In this document: in pieces, positions 1 through 9,266 of the stretch
How positions within the stretch are numbered: the first letter of the stretch is position 1
How the letters are laid out: each line of letters opens with the position of its first letter
Assembly (NCBI RefSeq): GCF_014698505.1
Contig: NZ_JACJTD010000043.1
Location: 1-61,470, forward strand
DNA length: 61,470 nt
Source of the DNA: Nostoc foliaceum FACHB-393
GTDB lineage: Bacteria > Cyanobacteriota > Cyanobacteriia > Cyanobacteriales > Nostocaceae
Direction of reading: 5' to 3'
Position numbers and translations under genes: made by a program
Notes under the pieces: model-generated
Database searches by the model: none
What the model saw: the letters and a program-made list of their open reading frames with translations, nothing else
Told to the model about the DNA's origin: nothing

Positions 1-1
1 T

Positions 2-700
2 TCACAGGGAAGGTACAGCGATGCCGAACCTTTGTATATTGAAGCTTTGGCGATGATAAAACGTCTGCTGGGGGATGAACACCCGGATGTGGCAACTAGC
101 CTGAACAATTTGGCATTACTCTACGGTTCACAGGGAAGGTACAGCGAAGCCGAACCTTTGTACATCGAAGCTTTGGCGATGAGAAAACGCCTGCTGGGGG
201 ATGAACACCCGGATGTGGCAACTTGCCTGAACAATTTGGCATTACTCTACGATTCACAGGGAAGGTACAGCGATGCCGAATCTTTGTTAATCCAAGCTTT
301 GGAGATGACAAAACGTTTGCTGGGGGATGAACACCCCTCAGTGGCAACTAGCCTGAACAATTTGGCATTACTCTACGATTCACAAGGAAGGTACAGCGAT
401 GCCGAATCTTTGTTAATCCAAGCTTTGGAGATGACAAAACGTTTGCTGGGGGATGAACACCCCTCAGTGGCAACTTGCCTGAACAATTTGGCATTACTCT
501 ACGATTCACAAGGAAGGTACAGCGATGCCGAACTTTTGTACATCGAAGCTTTGGCGATGAGAAAACGTCTGCTAGGGGATGAACACCCCTTTGTGGCAAC
601 TAGCCTGAACAATTTGGCATTACTCTACGATTCACAGGGAAGGTACAGCGAAGCCGAACCTTTGTACATCCAAGCTTTGGAAATCGCTGAACAACAGTTG
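2..700 (+). repeat. 126-bp tandem repeat within the TPR gene
   Basis: Successive TPR units are near-copies at DNA level. The segment reading CTGGGGGATGAACACCC recurs every 126 bp with only a few substitutions. The copy number visible here is about five to six. Such arrays are prone to assembly collapse and to copy-number change between strains. Confidence 0.85.
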
Positions 701-772
701 GGGGTAAATCATCCTGATACAATAAACATTCGTGAAAATCTGGAATACTTGCGGCGGAATCGTCAGTCTTGA
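2..772 (+). CDS. TPR-repeat protein, kinesin light chain type (5'-partial)
   Basis: The frame is already open at the left edge, so the N-terminus lies outside the window. What remains is a run of 42-residue tetratricopeptide repeats carrying the signatures LGDEHPDVAT, LNNLALLY and GRYSEAEPLY, the pattern of TPR_12/kinesin-light-chain repeats. Six repeats are visible, and the last one decays into a short tail ending LEYLRRNRQS. In Nostoc such repeats often form the C-terminal half of large CHAT, NB-ARC or kinase proteins, so this is probably the protein-interaction end of a bigger gene. Substrate and partner cannot be inferred. The repeats are nearly identical in DNA as well as protein, which implies recent duplication or gene conversion. 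Confidence 0.85.
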   Translation, partial: SQGRYSDAEPLYIEALAMIKRLLGDEHPDVATSLNNLALLYGSQGRYSEAEPLYIEALAMRKRLLGDEHPDVATCLNNLALLYDSQGRYSDAESLLIQALEMTKRLLGDEHPSVATSLNNLALLYDSQGRYSDAESLLIQALEMTKRLLGDEHPSVATCLNNLALLYDSQGRYSDAELLYIEALAMRKRLLGDEHPFVATSLNNLALLYDSQGRYSEAEPLYIQALEIAEQQLGVNHPDTINIRENLEYLRRNRQS

Positions 773-1019
773 TTCAGGAGAATGGTTGCTTTTGTCTGGC
801 GTTGGTTTCAGTAATTTAGGTAATCTGCACCGGCTGTATTACCCGCCTGGGATTCAAATCCTAGTCTAATAAGTAGGCAACATAATTAATTACACAATGT
901 CATTACAAATGCAGTGAAGCAAAATAGTGCGATCGCAACCCCTAGAACTACTTCTCTACGATATGCTTTGCGTAGGGTGCGATCGCAATTACTGTAAATA
1001 TTTTTATTTATCTATTTAA

Positions 1020-1358
1020 TGAGCCTCTGAACTCCGTCAACGAGGCTTTTATCTCCGTTCACGAGGCTTTTATCTCCGTTCACGAGGCTTTTATCTCCGT
1101 TCACGAGGCTTTTATCTCCGTTCACGAGGCTTTTAGCTCCGTTCACGAGTATTTTATCTTCGTTAACGAGTATTTTAGCTCCGTTAACGAGGCTTTTATC
1201 TCTGTTAACGAGGCTTTTATCTCCGTTAACGAGGCTTTTAGCTCCGTTCACGAGTATTTTAGCTCCGTTAACGAGGCTTTTATCTCCGTTAACGAGGCTT
1301 TTAGCTCCGTTAACGAGGCTTTTAGCTCCGTTCACGAGTATTTTAGCTCCGTTAACGG
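1020..1358. repeat. 21-bp minisatellite array, about 16 units
   Basis: A 21-bp unit of the form AACGAGGCTTTTATCTCCGTT is repeated about 16 times with point variants such as TTCACGAG or TTTTAGCT. The first unit (1018-1038) is a variant reading TAATGAGCCTCTGAACTCC, which is the unit type of the second array at 35.5 kb. Because 21 is a multiple of three, the array is open in one frame on the minus strand (heptapeptide NGDKSLV), but there is no sign that this is a real protein. The array abuts and enters the 3' end of the antitoxin gene at 1332-1562. Confidence 0.9.
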
Positions 1359-1562
1359 GTTATAGAGATAGCGATCGTGGTTAATTGCACCATCTTTTAC
1401 ATCACATTCCACAGGATTTGAACCTAAATCCCAAATAGAAGATGTATGTTTAATACTAGTAATAATAATTTTTCCATTTTCTTGAATAATCTCAAACTCT
1501 TGGTTTTCCCCTAATAGTTCTTTAGGGATTAATAATCCGTTCTCCGTTGCTGTTAATTTCAT
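1332..1562 (-). CDS. AbrB/MazE-type antitoxin-like protein, orphan
   Basis: The N-terminal 40 residues (MKLTATENGLLIPKELL, then FEIIQENGKIIIT) have the pattern of swapped-hairpin AbrB-family antitoxins. These are DNA-binding partners of PIN-domain toxins in cyanobacterial type II modules. The middle part IWDLGSNPVECDV and NHDRYLY is the toxin-contact tail usual for this subgroup. The last nine residues, NPLTELKYS, and the stop codon are encoded by the 21-bp minisatellite, so the native C-terminus appears replaced. No toxin gene follows on the minus strand; the place where it would sit is the array. The protein could still repress, or be a decaying remnant. Family assignment is by pattern only. 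Confidence 0.6.
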   Translation of the reverse strand: MKLTATENGLLIPKELLGENQEFEIIQENGKIIITSIKHTSSIWDLGSNPVECDVKDGAINHDRYLYNPLTELKYS

Positions 1563-1609
1563 GTTTAATTACCTCGATTTATTTTGTAAATTAATCAAAT
1601 GAATTTGCT

Positions 1610-1780
1610 TTAATAGGTTGTTTTAAAAGTGGTTGGCTGTGATTATAGGCACTTATTGATCCCCCCTAACTCCCCTTAAAAAGGGGGGAACCGGAATAAA
1701 AGTCCCCCTTTTTAAGGGGGATTTAGGGGGATCTAAAACGTTTTGCTACCAAGAAAAGAACTTTTCAAACATCCTCTAAG
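1610..1780. repeat. MITE-like element with terminal inverted repeats
   Basis: The left end (GGTTGTTTTAAAAGT at 1616-1630) is inverted at the right end (1760-1780, whose complement reads CTTAGAGGATGTTTGAAAAG). The same termini bound a second element at 48055-48205. Nested inside, at 1659-1732, is a C-rich/G-rich palindrome (CCCCTTAAAAAGGGG and CCCCCTTTTTAAGGGGG arms) common in Nostoc intergenic DNA. No coding sequence is present. Confidence 0.6.
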
Positions 1781-1816
1781 GCAGGCAAGATGCCCACCCC
1801 ACAAAATTGGATAAGG

Positions 1817-3310
1817 CTACCAGTTACCTACAGGTTGAGCATCATGAGAAAACATTGAAGGATCGATTGAAATGCCCAATCCTTCAGCTACACGACGACC
1901 ATAAGAAATATCTGCCCGGAAGAAGTGGCAAAGTTGGCGCATTTGGATGTCTTCCCTTGCTTGAGAGAGACTACCGACAATATTTTTAGCAAGACGCTCT
2001 TGCTGTTCAGGAGTTAGTAACCGATACAAATTACCTGCTTGGGTGTAATCGTCGTTTCCTTCACGATGACTGTAACGATCAACTGTGACATCGCCCAAAT
2101 GACTAGGTGGTTCTGCATAAGCTGGATTTTCTTTAGGCGTACCCTCAGCACTATTCGGTTCATAGTTAGGAACGCTACCGCCGTTGTTCCCCGATGCCAT
2201 AAAGCCATCTCGCTGATAATGCATCACTGGACATTTGGGCTGGTTAACGGGTAGTTGCTGATAGTTACCACCCAAGCGATACCGTTGAGCATCTGGGTAA
2301 GAAAAAATTCGAGCTTGCAGCATTTTGTCTGGAGAGAAACTAACGCCAGGAACCACTGCACTAGGGCTAAAAGCGGCTTGCTCTACTTCGGCGAAATAAT
2401 TCTCAGGGTTCCGATTTAGCTCTAATATCCCGACTTCAATTAAAGGATATTCTCCTTGTTTCCAAACTTTGGTCAAGTCAAAAGGATTATCTGGATGTTT
2501 TTCCGCTTGCTCTTCAGTCATCACCTGAATACACATCCGCCACTTAGGATAGTCTTTGTTAGCGATCGCTTCAAACAGATCGTGAGTCGCATGATCAGGA
2601 TCTTCGCCCTTAATCTTAGCGGATTCTTCCTCTGTCAAGGTTTGATGCCCTTGCAGAGTCTTAAAGTGAAATTTACACCAAACGCGATCGCCTTCAGCAT
2701 TAATTAAACTAAAAGTGTGGCTACCAAAGCCATCCATGTGTCGATGGGTTTTGGGAATTCCCCGATCTGAAAAGAGGATCGTCACCTGGTGAAGCGATTC
2801 TGGGCTGAGTGACCAAAAATCCCACTTTGCATTCTGGTCTTTGCAATTGGTTTGGGGATTGCGCTTTTGGGTATGGATAAAATCAGGAAACTTCAAAGGG
2901 TCGCGGATGAAGAAAATAGGGGTATTGTTACCTACAAGATCCCAGTTACCCTCTTCAGTATAAAACTTGAGGGAAAAACCTCTAGGGTCGCGCTCGGCAT
3001 CTGCTGAACCCTTTTCTCCACCAACTGTCGAAAAGCGCAAGAGAACTTCCGTTTTCTTGCCAATTTCAGAAAAAAGTTTGGCTTTACTGTAGCGGGTAAT
3101 GTCATTGGTAATAGTCAAAGTACCATGAGCAGCCGCACCTTTAGCGTGAACAACTCTTTCAGGAATACGTTCTCTGTTGAAATGAGCCAGCTTTTCTATG
3201 AGGTGGAAATCCTGCATTAATACAGGGCCACGCGCTCCAGCTGTAAGTGAGTTCTGGTTATCGCTAACAGGAATACCATCAGCAGTTGTCAAATTTTGGG
3301 GTTCAGTCAT
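1817..3310 (-). CDS. katE: Monofunctional heme catalase
   Basis: A 497-residue clade-3-size catalase that disproportionates hydrogen peroxide in the cytosol. Visible hallmarks are the distal histidine in RVVHAKGAAAHG (about residue 53-65), the RFSTVGGEKGSADAERDPRGF stretch, the distal asparagine in VGNNTPIFFIRDP, and the proximal heme tyrosine in RIFSYPDAQRYRLG near residue 335-348. Length is normal for the small-subunit type. The start ATG follows a short A/G-rich leader and no alternative is needed. It is transcribed alone; the next gene on the same strand, eboF, lies 204 bp upstream. Many cyanobacteria rely on KatG or Mn-catalase, so a heme catalase is an accessory oxidative-stress function. 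The symbol is used loosely (katA/katE naming varies). Confidence 0.95.
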   Translation of the reverse strand: MTEPQNLTTADGIPVSDNQNSLTAGARGPVLMQDFHLIEKLAHFNRERIPERVVHAKGAAAHGTLTITNDITRYSKAKLFSEIGKKTEVLLRFSTVGGEKGSADAERDPRGFSLKFYTEEGNWDLVGNNTPIFFIRDPLKFPDFIHTQKRNPQTNCKDQNAKWDFWSLSPESLHQVTILFSDRGIPKTHRHMDGFGSHTFSLINAEGDRVWCKFHFKTLQGHQTLTEEESAKIKGEDPDHATHDLFEAIANKDYPKWRMCIQVMTEEQAEKHPDNPFDLTKVWKQGEYPLIEVGILELNRNPENYFAEVEQAAFSPSAVVPGVSFSPDKMLQARIFSYPDAQRYRLGGNYQQLPVNQPKCPVMHYQRDGFMASGNNGGSVPNYEPNSAEGTPKENPAYAEPPSHLGDVTVDRYSHREGNDDYTQAGNLYRLLTPEQQERLAKNIVGSLSQAREDIQMRQLCHFFRADISYGRRVAEGLGISIDPSMFSHDAQPVGNW

Positions 3311-3514
3311 GGGTTAAAGAAGCTCTCCATGTAAGTTACTCAGATTGCCCACAGTACATTTTAGTCAGTAGATGTATACCTACTGATAGAACGATCTAAT
3401 TCATAGTCATAACGAGTTTATATATAAATCATACTCGATATGATTATGAATTACCATAAATTTTTTTGTATTTTGGGAGGATATAGAGGCAATATACAGC
3501 CTCTATGCTGCCTT

Positions 3515-4888
3515 TCAGGTATTTAAATGTTTGAGAATCAACGAACAAACATCTGTCGCCTCAATTTGATGTTTATCAATTAGGTGAGTTTGATGGGTGA
3601 TAAATAGAGGCCCTTCATCTGGGGAAGTGGTGATATTACCGTGAGAGCCACGCACCAGGGAAGCATCCAAAGGAATTACATCCATTAAGTAGCGAAAACC
3701 TAGTTGTTTCTTAAGTAACTTGAGAGCAATTTTTCCTTGAGGAAATTTGATTTGCGGATCGAGGAAAAGTTCTACAGGATCGTAACCCGGTTTGCGGTGG
3801 ATATCTACAGTTCTAGCAAAATCAGGCGCTTTTGCATCATCAAGCCAATAATAATAGGTAAACCAAGCGTCAGATTGTGCGATCGCTACCAACTCACCCG
3901 ATCTAGGATGATTGAGATGGTAGGCTTGTTTCCCCTCTTCATCCAATACCTGGGCTACGCCTTCAGTCGCTTCTAAAAGCGATCGCACCTTCGGGATATA
4001 CGCCGGATCGTTCACATATACATGAGCAATTTGGTGATCGGCAACGGCAAAGGCAATGCTAGCACCAAAATCGAGCAGTTCTCGCCCTAATTCTTCTCGC
4101 ACAGCAATTAAACCGTTTTGCCGTAATACGCGGTTCAAATCCACAGCTTTAGAAACTGGGGTAATGCCATACTCAGAAAGAATAATTATCTGAGTGTTGC
4201 GTGCTTCAAAATATTCAACCAAATCGCCACAAACAGCATCAATTTCTCGTAAATCAGCTTGTATCTGTGTTTGATTGTTACCAAATTTTTGTAGACAGTA
4301 ATCTAAATGTGGTAAATAGACTAATGATAATGTCGGGCTGTAACGTTCCTCAATCCATTTTGCTGAATTGGCAATCCATTGACTAGAACTAATGGTAGTT
4401 TTTGGACCCCAAAAATCGAACAGAGGGAAGTTTCCTAAATCAGATTGAATTTGCGATCGCACATCACTAGGATGGGTATAAATATCAGGTAATTTTCTCC
4501 CATCTGCGGGATACATCGGGCGCGGCGTAATGGCATAATCTACAGAAGAATACATGTTGTACCACCAAAAAAGGTTGGCACAAGTAAAATTTGGATCTAT
4601 TGATTTAGCTATTTCCCAAAGTTTGGGAGCCTGTACTAGTTTATTAGATTGTCGCCAAAACTTCACTTCACATTCATCCCGGAAGTACCAACCATTAGCG
4701 ACAATTCCATGTTCATCAGGCAATTTTCCTGTTAAATAAGTAGCTTGAACCGAACAAGTTACAGCAGGTAGAACTTTTTTAATGGGAGCCACTTGCCCTT
4801 TATCAGCCCAAGAAGATAAAAAAGGCGTATTTTCTCCTAGTAAACTGGGCGTTAATCCTACGACATTTATAACAACTGTTTTTTTCAT
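3515..4888 (-). CDS. eboF: EboF, alkaline phosphatase-superfamily phosphodiesterase
   Basis: A 457-residue protein of the nucleotide pyrophosphatase/phosphodiesterase branch of the AlkP superfamily. The N-terminal MKKTVVINVVGL strand, the candidate nucleophile threonine in LPAVTCSVQATYLTG, the SEYGITPV segment (where relatives often have SDHGM) and the late RGSHG histidine outline the two-metal active site. No signal peptide is seen, so it probably acts in the cytoplasm. It is the last gene of the eboA-B-C-E-F run and begins 15 bp after eboE, so the two are probably co-translated. The ebo set is required for export of the scytonemin monomer to the periplasm in Nostoc punctiforme; the substrate of EboF itself is unknown to me. 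Confidence 0.85.
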   Translation of the reverse strand: MKKTVVINVVGLTPSLLGENTPFLSSWADKGQVAPIKKVLPAVTCSVQATYLTGKLPDEHGIVANGWYFRDECEVKFWRQSNKLVQAPKLWEIAKSIDPNFTCANLFWWYNMYSSVDYAITPRPMYPADGRKLPDIYTHPSDVRSQIQSDLGNFPLFDFWGPKTTISSSQWIANSAKWIEERYSPTLSLVYLPHLDYCLQKFGNNQTQIQADLREIDAVCGDLVEYFEARNTQIIILSEYGITPVSKAVDLNRVLRQNGLIAVREELGRELLDFGASIAFAVADHQIAHVYVNDPAYIPKVRSLLEATEGVAQVLDEEGKQAYHLNHPRSGELVAIAQSDAWFTYYYWLDDAKAPDFARTVDIHRKPGYDPVELFLDPQIKFPQGKIALKLLKKQLGFRYLMDVIPLDASLVRGSHGNITTSPDEGPLFITHQTHLIDKHQIEATDVCSLILKHLNT

Positions 4889-4903
4889 AAACTTAGTTTC
4901 TTC

Positions 4904-6130
4904 TTAATTTGCGACGAATTCTTTTAATACCCACTCATATTCCCGCTGAATAGAAGTCAGCAAATCTATCTTCATTTCTGATGGCAATACATCCCAAGTG
5001 TAAGTTTCAATTTCTAAATGAGAGCAAGCATTGTTGGTTTTAAGTAGATGTAAAACAGTAGCAATGTCATCTTGGGTAGATTGCAAAATTTGATAATCAT
5101 GAATAAAAATCGGTACATGGAAGTGAGTGCGCCATTCTTCAGCGAGAGATTGCTCTAAATGTGGTAAGGCATTTATTAAGTCAGGATAGTGATGGAGTGT
5201 ACCATCACTGCGACGTTCTATTACCTGGTGAAGATAAGTAGATTCAGCAAAAGGACGTAAGCGTTCAACTATCAAACTACGTTTTTCAACATCAGCAGGA
5301 ATTTTTACTTTAATCGCGGCGCTGATTTGAATCTTACCAATCTTAATTCCTGCCGAGTGCAAACGCTCGAATACAGATTGTGGTTCCTCATACTCAACTG
5401 AAAAATGGCAGGTGTCATAGCAAACCCGAACGTGTTCTAGTAATTTGCTTTCTGCTAAATTCTGCTCGATATTCAATTTTTCTGATAAGTAATTACCGCC
5501 AATTGGCAATAACCAATTTTGGTAGAAGTCAATTAATTCTGAGGTATTTTCAATTAATCCATCAGGCTCAGGTTCTAAATCAATATGTAGTATCTTACCT
5601 GTTTCTTCATGGAGACGAATCATTTCTACAACAACTGATGCTATGTTCAAACAACTCTTTTTCAGAACTGTCTCAAAAGTTGCTTGGTCTTTTTCCCACC
5701 AAGGTTTATAGGATAATGGTAATGTAGAAATTCCGCCATCAAGTTCTTTTGGTAATAGATTTGCTAAAATATGTGTCAAGTTTAATGTGTAATTCACGCG
5801 TTCTTGTGTAGACCAATCTGGTGCATAAACTTGGTCTTTTACCACCTGTCGATGAAATCCGCCATAAGGGAATCCGTTTAAGGTAAAAATGTACAAATCT
5901 TGTTGAGTCAACCAAGCTTGGAATTGAGCTAAGTTATTATTTTGTAATAGTTCTTTGGCTGCTGCATCTGCTAACCTTAAACCAATACCAAAAGGTTCTG
6001 TTGGTGATAAACGTGATTTGAGATTGAGAACATATTTTTCTAAATTGGCGAAAACTTCTAGCCAACTTTCACCAGGATGAATATTGGTGCAATAAGTTAA
6101 GTGAAAATTATTGTTTTTTGTAATTTCCAT
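4904..6130 (-). CDS. eboE: EboE, sugar-phosphate isomerase/epimerase-like TIM barrel
   Basis: A 408-residue xylose-isomerase-like TIM-barrel protein matching the EboE metabolite-traffic family. It starts HLTYCTNIHPGESW, a conserved opening, and shows barrel-type acidic/histidine motifs: FTLNGFPYGGFH (about residue 82-93), HIDLEPEPDGL (about 192) and VCYDTCHFSVEYE (about 249). These would bind a divalent metal. The reaction is not known. It sits between eboC (147 bp upstream) and eboF (15 bp downstream) on the same strand, consistent with a transcript devoted to secondary-metabolite translocation. The start ATG at 6130 gives the full conserved N-terminus. Confidence 0.88.
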   Translation of the reverse strand: MEITKNNNFHLTYCTNIHPGESWLEVFANLEKYVLNLKSRLSPTEPFGIGLRLADAAAKELLQNNNLAQFQAWLTQQDLYIFTLNGFPYGGFHRQVVKDQVYAPDWSTQERVNYTLNLTHILANLLPKELDGGISTLPLSYKPWWEKDQATFETVLKKSCLNIASVVVEMIRLHEETGKILHIDLEPEPDGLIENTSELIDFYQNWLLPIGGNYLSEKLNIEQNLAESKLLEHVRVCYDTCHFSVEYEEPQSVFERLHSAGIKIGKIQISAAIKVKIPADVEKRSLIVERLRPFAESTYLHQVIERRSDGTLHHYPDLINALPHLEQSLAEEWRTHFHVPIFIHDYQILQSTQDDIATVLHLLKTNNACSHLEIETYTWDVLPSEMKIDLLTSIQREYEWVLKEFVAN

Positions 6131-6277
6131 TTTCTAGCTTTATTCCTTGTATATGTAATCTATTTTCTTTGACTTATACTATTCCACAAAAGACTTGCAA
6201 CATATTCATGGCTATGGGCGCATATCAATGCGCCCATACAGCCGATTTATAGTATTACTGGGTGTATACATTCAAAT

Positions 6278-7210
6278 TTAAGTAACAGCAAATACTTTTG
6301 CTAACTTCATCGAAAATGGTAGCAAGATTAGAACTAATAAACCGTAATACAAACCAGCAAAACCAGATGCAACTGTTGCATCTAAAACAATTAGAGATAA
6401 AACACCTATTTTCACAGCATTTCGGATATTTTCGGCTACTGGTTCACGCGCAGCTTTGACGAAATTAGGCAGCACTCGGATAGCTAATAAAATAGCGAAT
6501 GGTAATGCTGCGATCGCTGTATACTCTCCTAATAATCCTAAAGCTAAAACTGCCGTTAAAACTATTGCGATTAGTAGTAATGCTAGTACTCCCGTAATCT
6601 TCTTACCTCCGTGAACTTCACCTTGGCTAATTGCGGTGATAGCAGCAATGTAAATAACAGGAATGAGAGCTAAATACCAACGTTCTCCTATTATTGCAGG
6701 TACAGCACTTACACCTAACAATAAGTTACTGCCACGACACAAACCCATATTTAAAGGGCCAAAAAAAGGATGATGTTTGGCGAGTGAGTCGTACAGTAGG
6801 GATGAAAGAGTGATAAATATAGCGATCGCACCACTCAACAACGATACTTGAAAAGCAGCTATAATCCCGATCGCAAATAGTATGCTCCCCAATAAAGTAG
6901 CATTTTGACGAGACACACGACCACTGGGAATTGCTCTATTTGGTCGCTCTTTTGCATCTAATTCAGCATCGAAAACATCATTAAAAACTATACCGCCGCC
7001 GTATAAACCAGTTGTAGCCAATAACAACCAAGCTAATGGAATTAGTATGGCAAAACTCGCTTCTCCATTGATTAATTGTGCAAAAATAATCCCAGCGCCA
7101 GAAGCAGCAAAACCAACAAGAATATCTGCCCAAGCAGTAACAATATTAGCAGGACGCATCAATTCTAGATAACCCCGCCAGCTTTGAAAATTTAAGCTTG
7201 CAACATTCAC
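6278..7210 (-). CDS. eboC: EboC, UbiA-family prenyltransferase-like membrane protein
   Basis: A 310-residue integral membrane protein with about eight to nine hydrophobic helices. The first aspartate-rich motif of UbiA enzymes is visible as NDVFDAELDAKERPNRAIPSG (about residue 77-97); the second, weaker region is YDSLAKH. The family prenylates aromatic acceptors, but whether EboC does so in metabolite export is not established. The start is GTG at 7210, chosen because a strong ribosome-binding site GGAGG lies at 7218-7222, seven bases upstream. It is flanked by eboB and eboE on the same strand with gaps of about 130-150 bp. Confidence 0.9.
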   Translation of the reverse strand: MNVASLNFQSWRGYLELMRPANIVTAWADILVGFAASGAGIIFAQLINGEASFAILIPLAWLLLATTGLYGGGIVFNDVFDAELDAKERPNRAIPSGRVSRQNATLLGSILFAIGIIAAFQVSLLSGAIAIFITLSSLLYDSLAKHHPFFGPLNMGLCRGSNLLLGVSAVPAIIGERWYLALIPVIYIAAITAISQGEVHGGKKITGVLALLLIAIVLTAVLALGLLGEYTAIAALPFAILLAIRVLPNFVKAAREPVAENIRNAVKIGVLSLIVLDATVASGFAGLYYGLLVLILLPFSMKLAKVFAVT

Positions 7211-7337
7211 TTATCTGCCTCCGTGCCTAGTAATTTATCAAAATAAACCGCATATTAAAAATGAATCAGATATTTATGCAATTCGTCTTCTCCACTCTCC
7301 AGTACAGACGCGAATAATCGCGTCTCTCCCCAATTTT

Positions 7338-8246
7338 CTACTCAATCAACACATAATCTGAAGCTGATTTGATTCCTGGTTCTTGTCCACGCAACACAGA
7401 ATTACCATTGAACAACTGACGCTGATCAACAGATTGAGGATTAAGCCAGTCTGATGCTTGCATCTGCCCAGTTTGACTGTAAGCAGCTAGGGCGTTTTCA
7501 TAACAAACTGCGCGTACATGTTCTTCAGGGATGCCTCTATCTAACATCAACTGAGCCGTTTTCGGGACTGCCAAAGGATCGCTGATACCCCAATCAGCAC
7601 TACTATCTACAATGATGCGATCTTGCCCATACTTGCGGACAACTTCTACCATCCTGGCGTTACCCATCTTCGTCTGTGGGTAAATCGTAAAAGCTGCCCA
7701 AAAACCCCTTCCTAATACTTCCTCAACGGTTTCTTCGTTGTTGTGATCAATAACTACTTGTGAGGGATCTAACCCATATTCAATGCAGCGATCCATACTT
7801 CGACTAGCACCCGCCTTCTTATTCCGATGAGGGGTATGAATTAGCACCAACATATCGAGTTCTTTGGCTAATGCTAACTGTTGACAAAAGTACTTATCTT
7901 CTGCTTCTGTCATGTCGTCATAGCCAATTTCGCCAATGGCAACAACTCCCTCTTTACACGCATAAAGTGGTAGCAGTTCTATAACTTCTGCTGCTAGTGC
8001 TTCATTGTTAGCTTCTTTCGGATTTAGACCAATTGTGCAGTAATGTTGGATGCCAAACTGACTAGCACGAAACCGTTCCCAGCCCACAAGGCTACTGAAG
8101 TAGTCTTTAAAAGTGCCAGCGTTGGTTCGCGGTTGTCCTAACCAAAAGGCTGGTTCAATAACGGCGACAATGCCATATTCTCGCATTACTAAGTAATCGT
8201 AAGTAGTGCGCGAACACATGTGAATGTGAGGATCAATAAACATCAT
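7338..8246 (-). CDS. eboB: EboB, TatD-like metal-dependent hydrolase
   Basis: An amidohydrolase-superfamily TIM barrel of about 302 residues. The opening MFIDPHIHM carries the HxH metal motif. Further ligands are seen in GEIGYDD, VLIHTPHRNK and VVIDHNNEE, with a late aspartate in IIVDSSADWG. An upstream in-frame TTG at 8264 would add six residues, but ATG at 8246 places the metal motif at the expected distance from the start. It is the second gene of the ebo run. The family is hydrolytic and the substrate is unknown. As with the other ebo genes, the best supported role is translocation of the scytonemin precursor, drawn from N. punctiforme genetics rather than from this sequence. Confidence 0.88.
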   Translation of the reverse strand: MMFIDPHIHMCSRTTYDYLVMREYGIVAVIEPAFWLGQPRTNAGTFKDYFSSLVGWERFRASQFGIQHYCTIGLNPKEANNEALAAEVIELLPLYACKEGVVAIGEIGYDDMTEAEDKYFCQQLALAKELDMLVLIHTPHRNKKAGASRSMDRCIEYGLDPSQVVIDHNNEETVEEVLGRGFWAAFTIYPQTKMGNARMVEVVRKYGQDRIIVDSSADWGISDPLAVPKTAQLMLDRGIPEEHVRAVCYENALAAYSQTGQMQASDWLNPQSVDQRQLFNGNSVLRGQEPGIKSASDYVLIE

Positions 8247-8380
8247 AAGTAATTCAAAATTCAAAATTCAAAATGAAAAACCCGGTATCAGCAAATATCC
8301 TGGCTGTTGACTGTATACGGTTTCAATGTGGAATGGCTTGCTGTTGCTGAATGATGGATAATTTCATTTGCAGACTGACA

Positions 8381-8412
8381 GGCGTTAGCGTAGCTCGCCG
8401 CAGGCATCGCGG
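8381..8412. repeat. 32-nt interspersed repeat at the 3' end of eboA
   Basis: The 32-nt stretch containing CTCGCCGCAGGCATCGCGG matches 14585-14616 (inside the glycosyltransferase gene) at 29 of 32 positions. It supplies the last eight residues of EboA (RDACGELR) and its stop codon. This type of GC-rich palindromic repeat is widespread in Nostoc genomes. Confidence 0.75.
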
Positions 8413-9266
8413 CTAAAACTGCTCCAAGTCAGATTACCTTGTTGAATGGATGACTGTAAATCTGGGTAACGAGAAAGTAATTCTTGTGCTTGGGGTAAAG
8501 GAGACTCAGCACAAGCTAACGCTGCTGCTTCTTGCTCGTGTATATCCCCATTAGCCAGTACTTTTTCTAAATCTGTGATGATTGCGTTATCCGCAAACCG
8601 CCCTACCGATCGCCAAAGTTCTGGCGTAACTGAGCGTTTAGCTGCCCAACGTTCATGGGCATAGTCTGCTAACATCCTCGCCAATTCTGGGTTAGCACGT
8701 CGATCCAGTCCCCAAATTAGATGCAACGGACTGCCAACAAACACAGCCTTCAGCACCATCTGATTCCAAGCAGCATTGTCTAAATAATCTGCTGGATAAG
8801 GGTTACGTAGTGCTATGGCTTGAAATACATTACTCATATTGCTGCGAATTCCCTCAGCAGCACGATGGCGATGTAACTCTGGATGTGGTAGTAGCGGCAA
8901 ACTTTGATAAAGGACAACTAACTCCCCCATATCGGCAGTGGAGAAGAATTTATCAAGCGATCGCACATAGCCCTCAGCATCATCGTGAGGCAAAGCTAGA
9001 AGCAAGAGTGTGCGACCTGCTTGATCTACACTCCAATGACCAGGATACCAACCGGGAATCACATCCTGCGCTGCTTCCAAGTCTTGGAATGTTAGCTGCA
9101 AATCCTGTTTACCTAGATAACGCGGTACAGCACTAAAAGCCGTAAAAAACACTCGTTCAGCAGCGCCGCTAGCAATCTGTGCCTGCTTTTGTTCCAGCCA
9201 AGCAAAAGCTTTCTCTGAAAGAGACTTTAACAGCCAGTGATGCAGTAACTTGTTTACTTTACTCAT
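8385..9266 (-). CDS. eboA: EboA family protein
   Basis: About 293 residues, largely alpha-helical, with no catalytic motif I can name. It matches the EboA family by its place at the head of the eboA-B-C-E-F series and by conserved-looking segments such as FSAVPRYLGK, GWYPGHWSVDQAGRTLLLLALP and IRSNMSNVFQAIALRNPYPA. ATG at 9266 (start MSKVNKLLHHWLL) is preferred over an upstream GTG at 9326, which would add 20 poorly conserved residues. The C-terminus RDACGELR is encoded by a dispersed 32-nt repeat, so the native end is probably altered. The promoter should lie in the A+T-rich gap shared with divergent eboD. Biochemical function is unknown. Confidence 0.82.
   Translation of the reverse strand: MSKVNKLLHHWLLKSLSEKAFAWLEQKQAQIASGAAERVFFTAFSAVPRYLGKQDLQLTFQDLEAAQDVIPGWYPGHWSVDQAGRTLLLLALPHDDAEGYVRSLDKFFSTADMGELVVLYQSLPLLPHPELHRHRAAEGIRSNMSNVFQAIALRNPYPADYLDNAAWNQMVLKAVFVGSPLHLIWGLDRRANPELARMLADYAHERWAAKRSVTPELWRSVGRFADNAIITDLEKVLANGDIHEQEAAALACAESPLPQAQELLSRYPDLQSSIQQGNLTWSSFSRDACGELR

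Noticed and set aside
825..875. tRNA T-arm-like sequence (CTGGGATTCAAATCCTAG)
   Set aside because: The stem and loop look like a T-arm, but no matching acceptor, D or anticodon arms could be found upstream.
1012..1335. Minus-strand frame encoding heptapeptide repeats NGDKSLV
   Set aside because: It is the 21-bp minisatellite read through; no start signal, no protein-like ends, and it overlaps the antitoxin gene.
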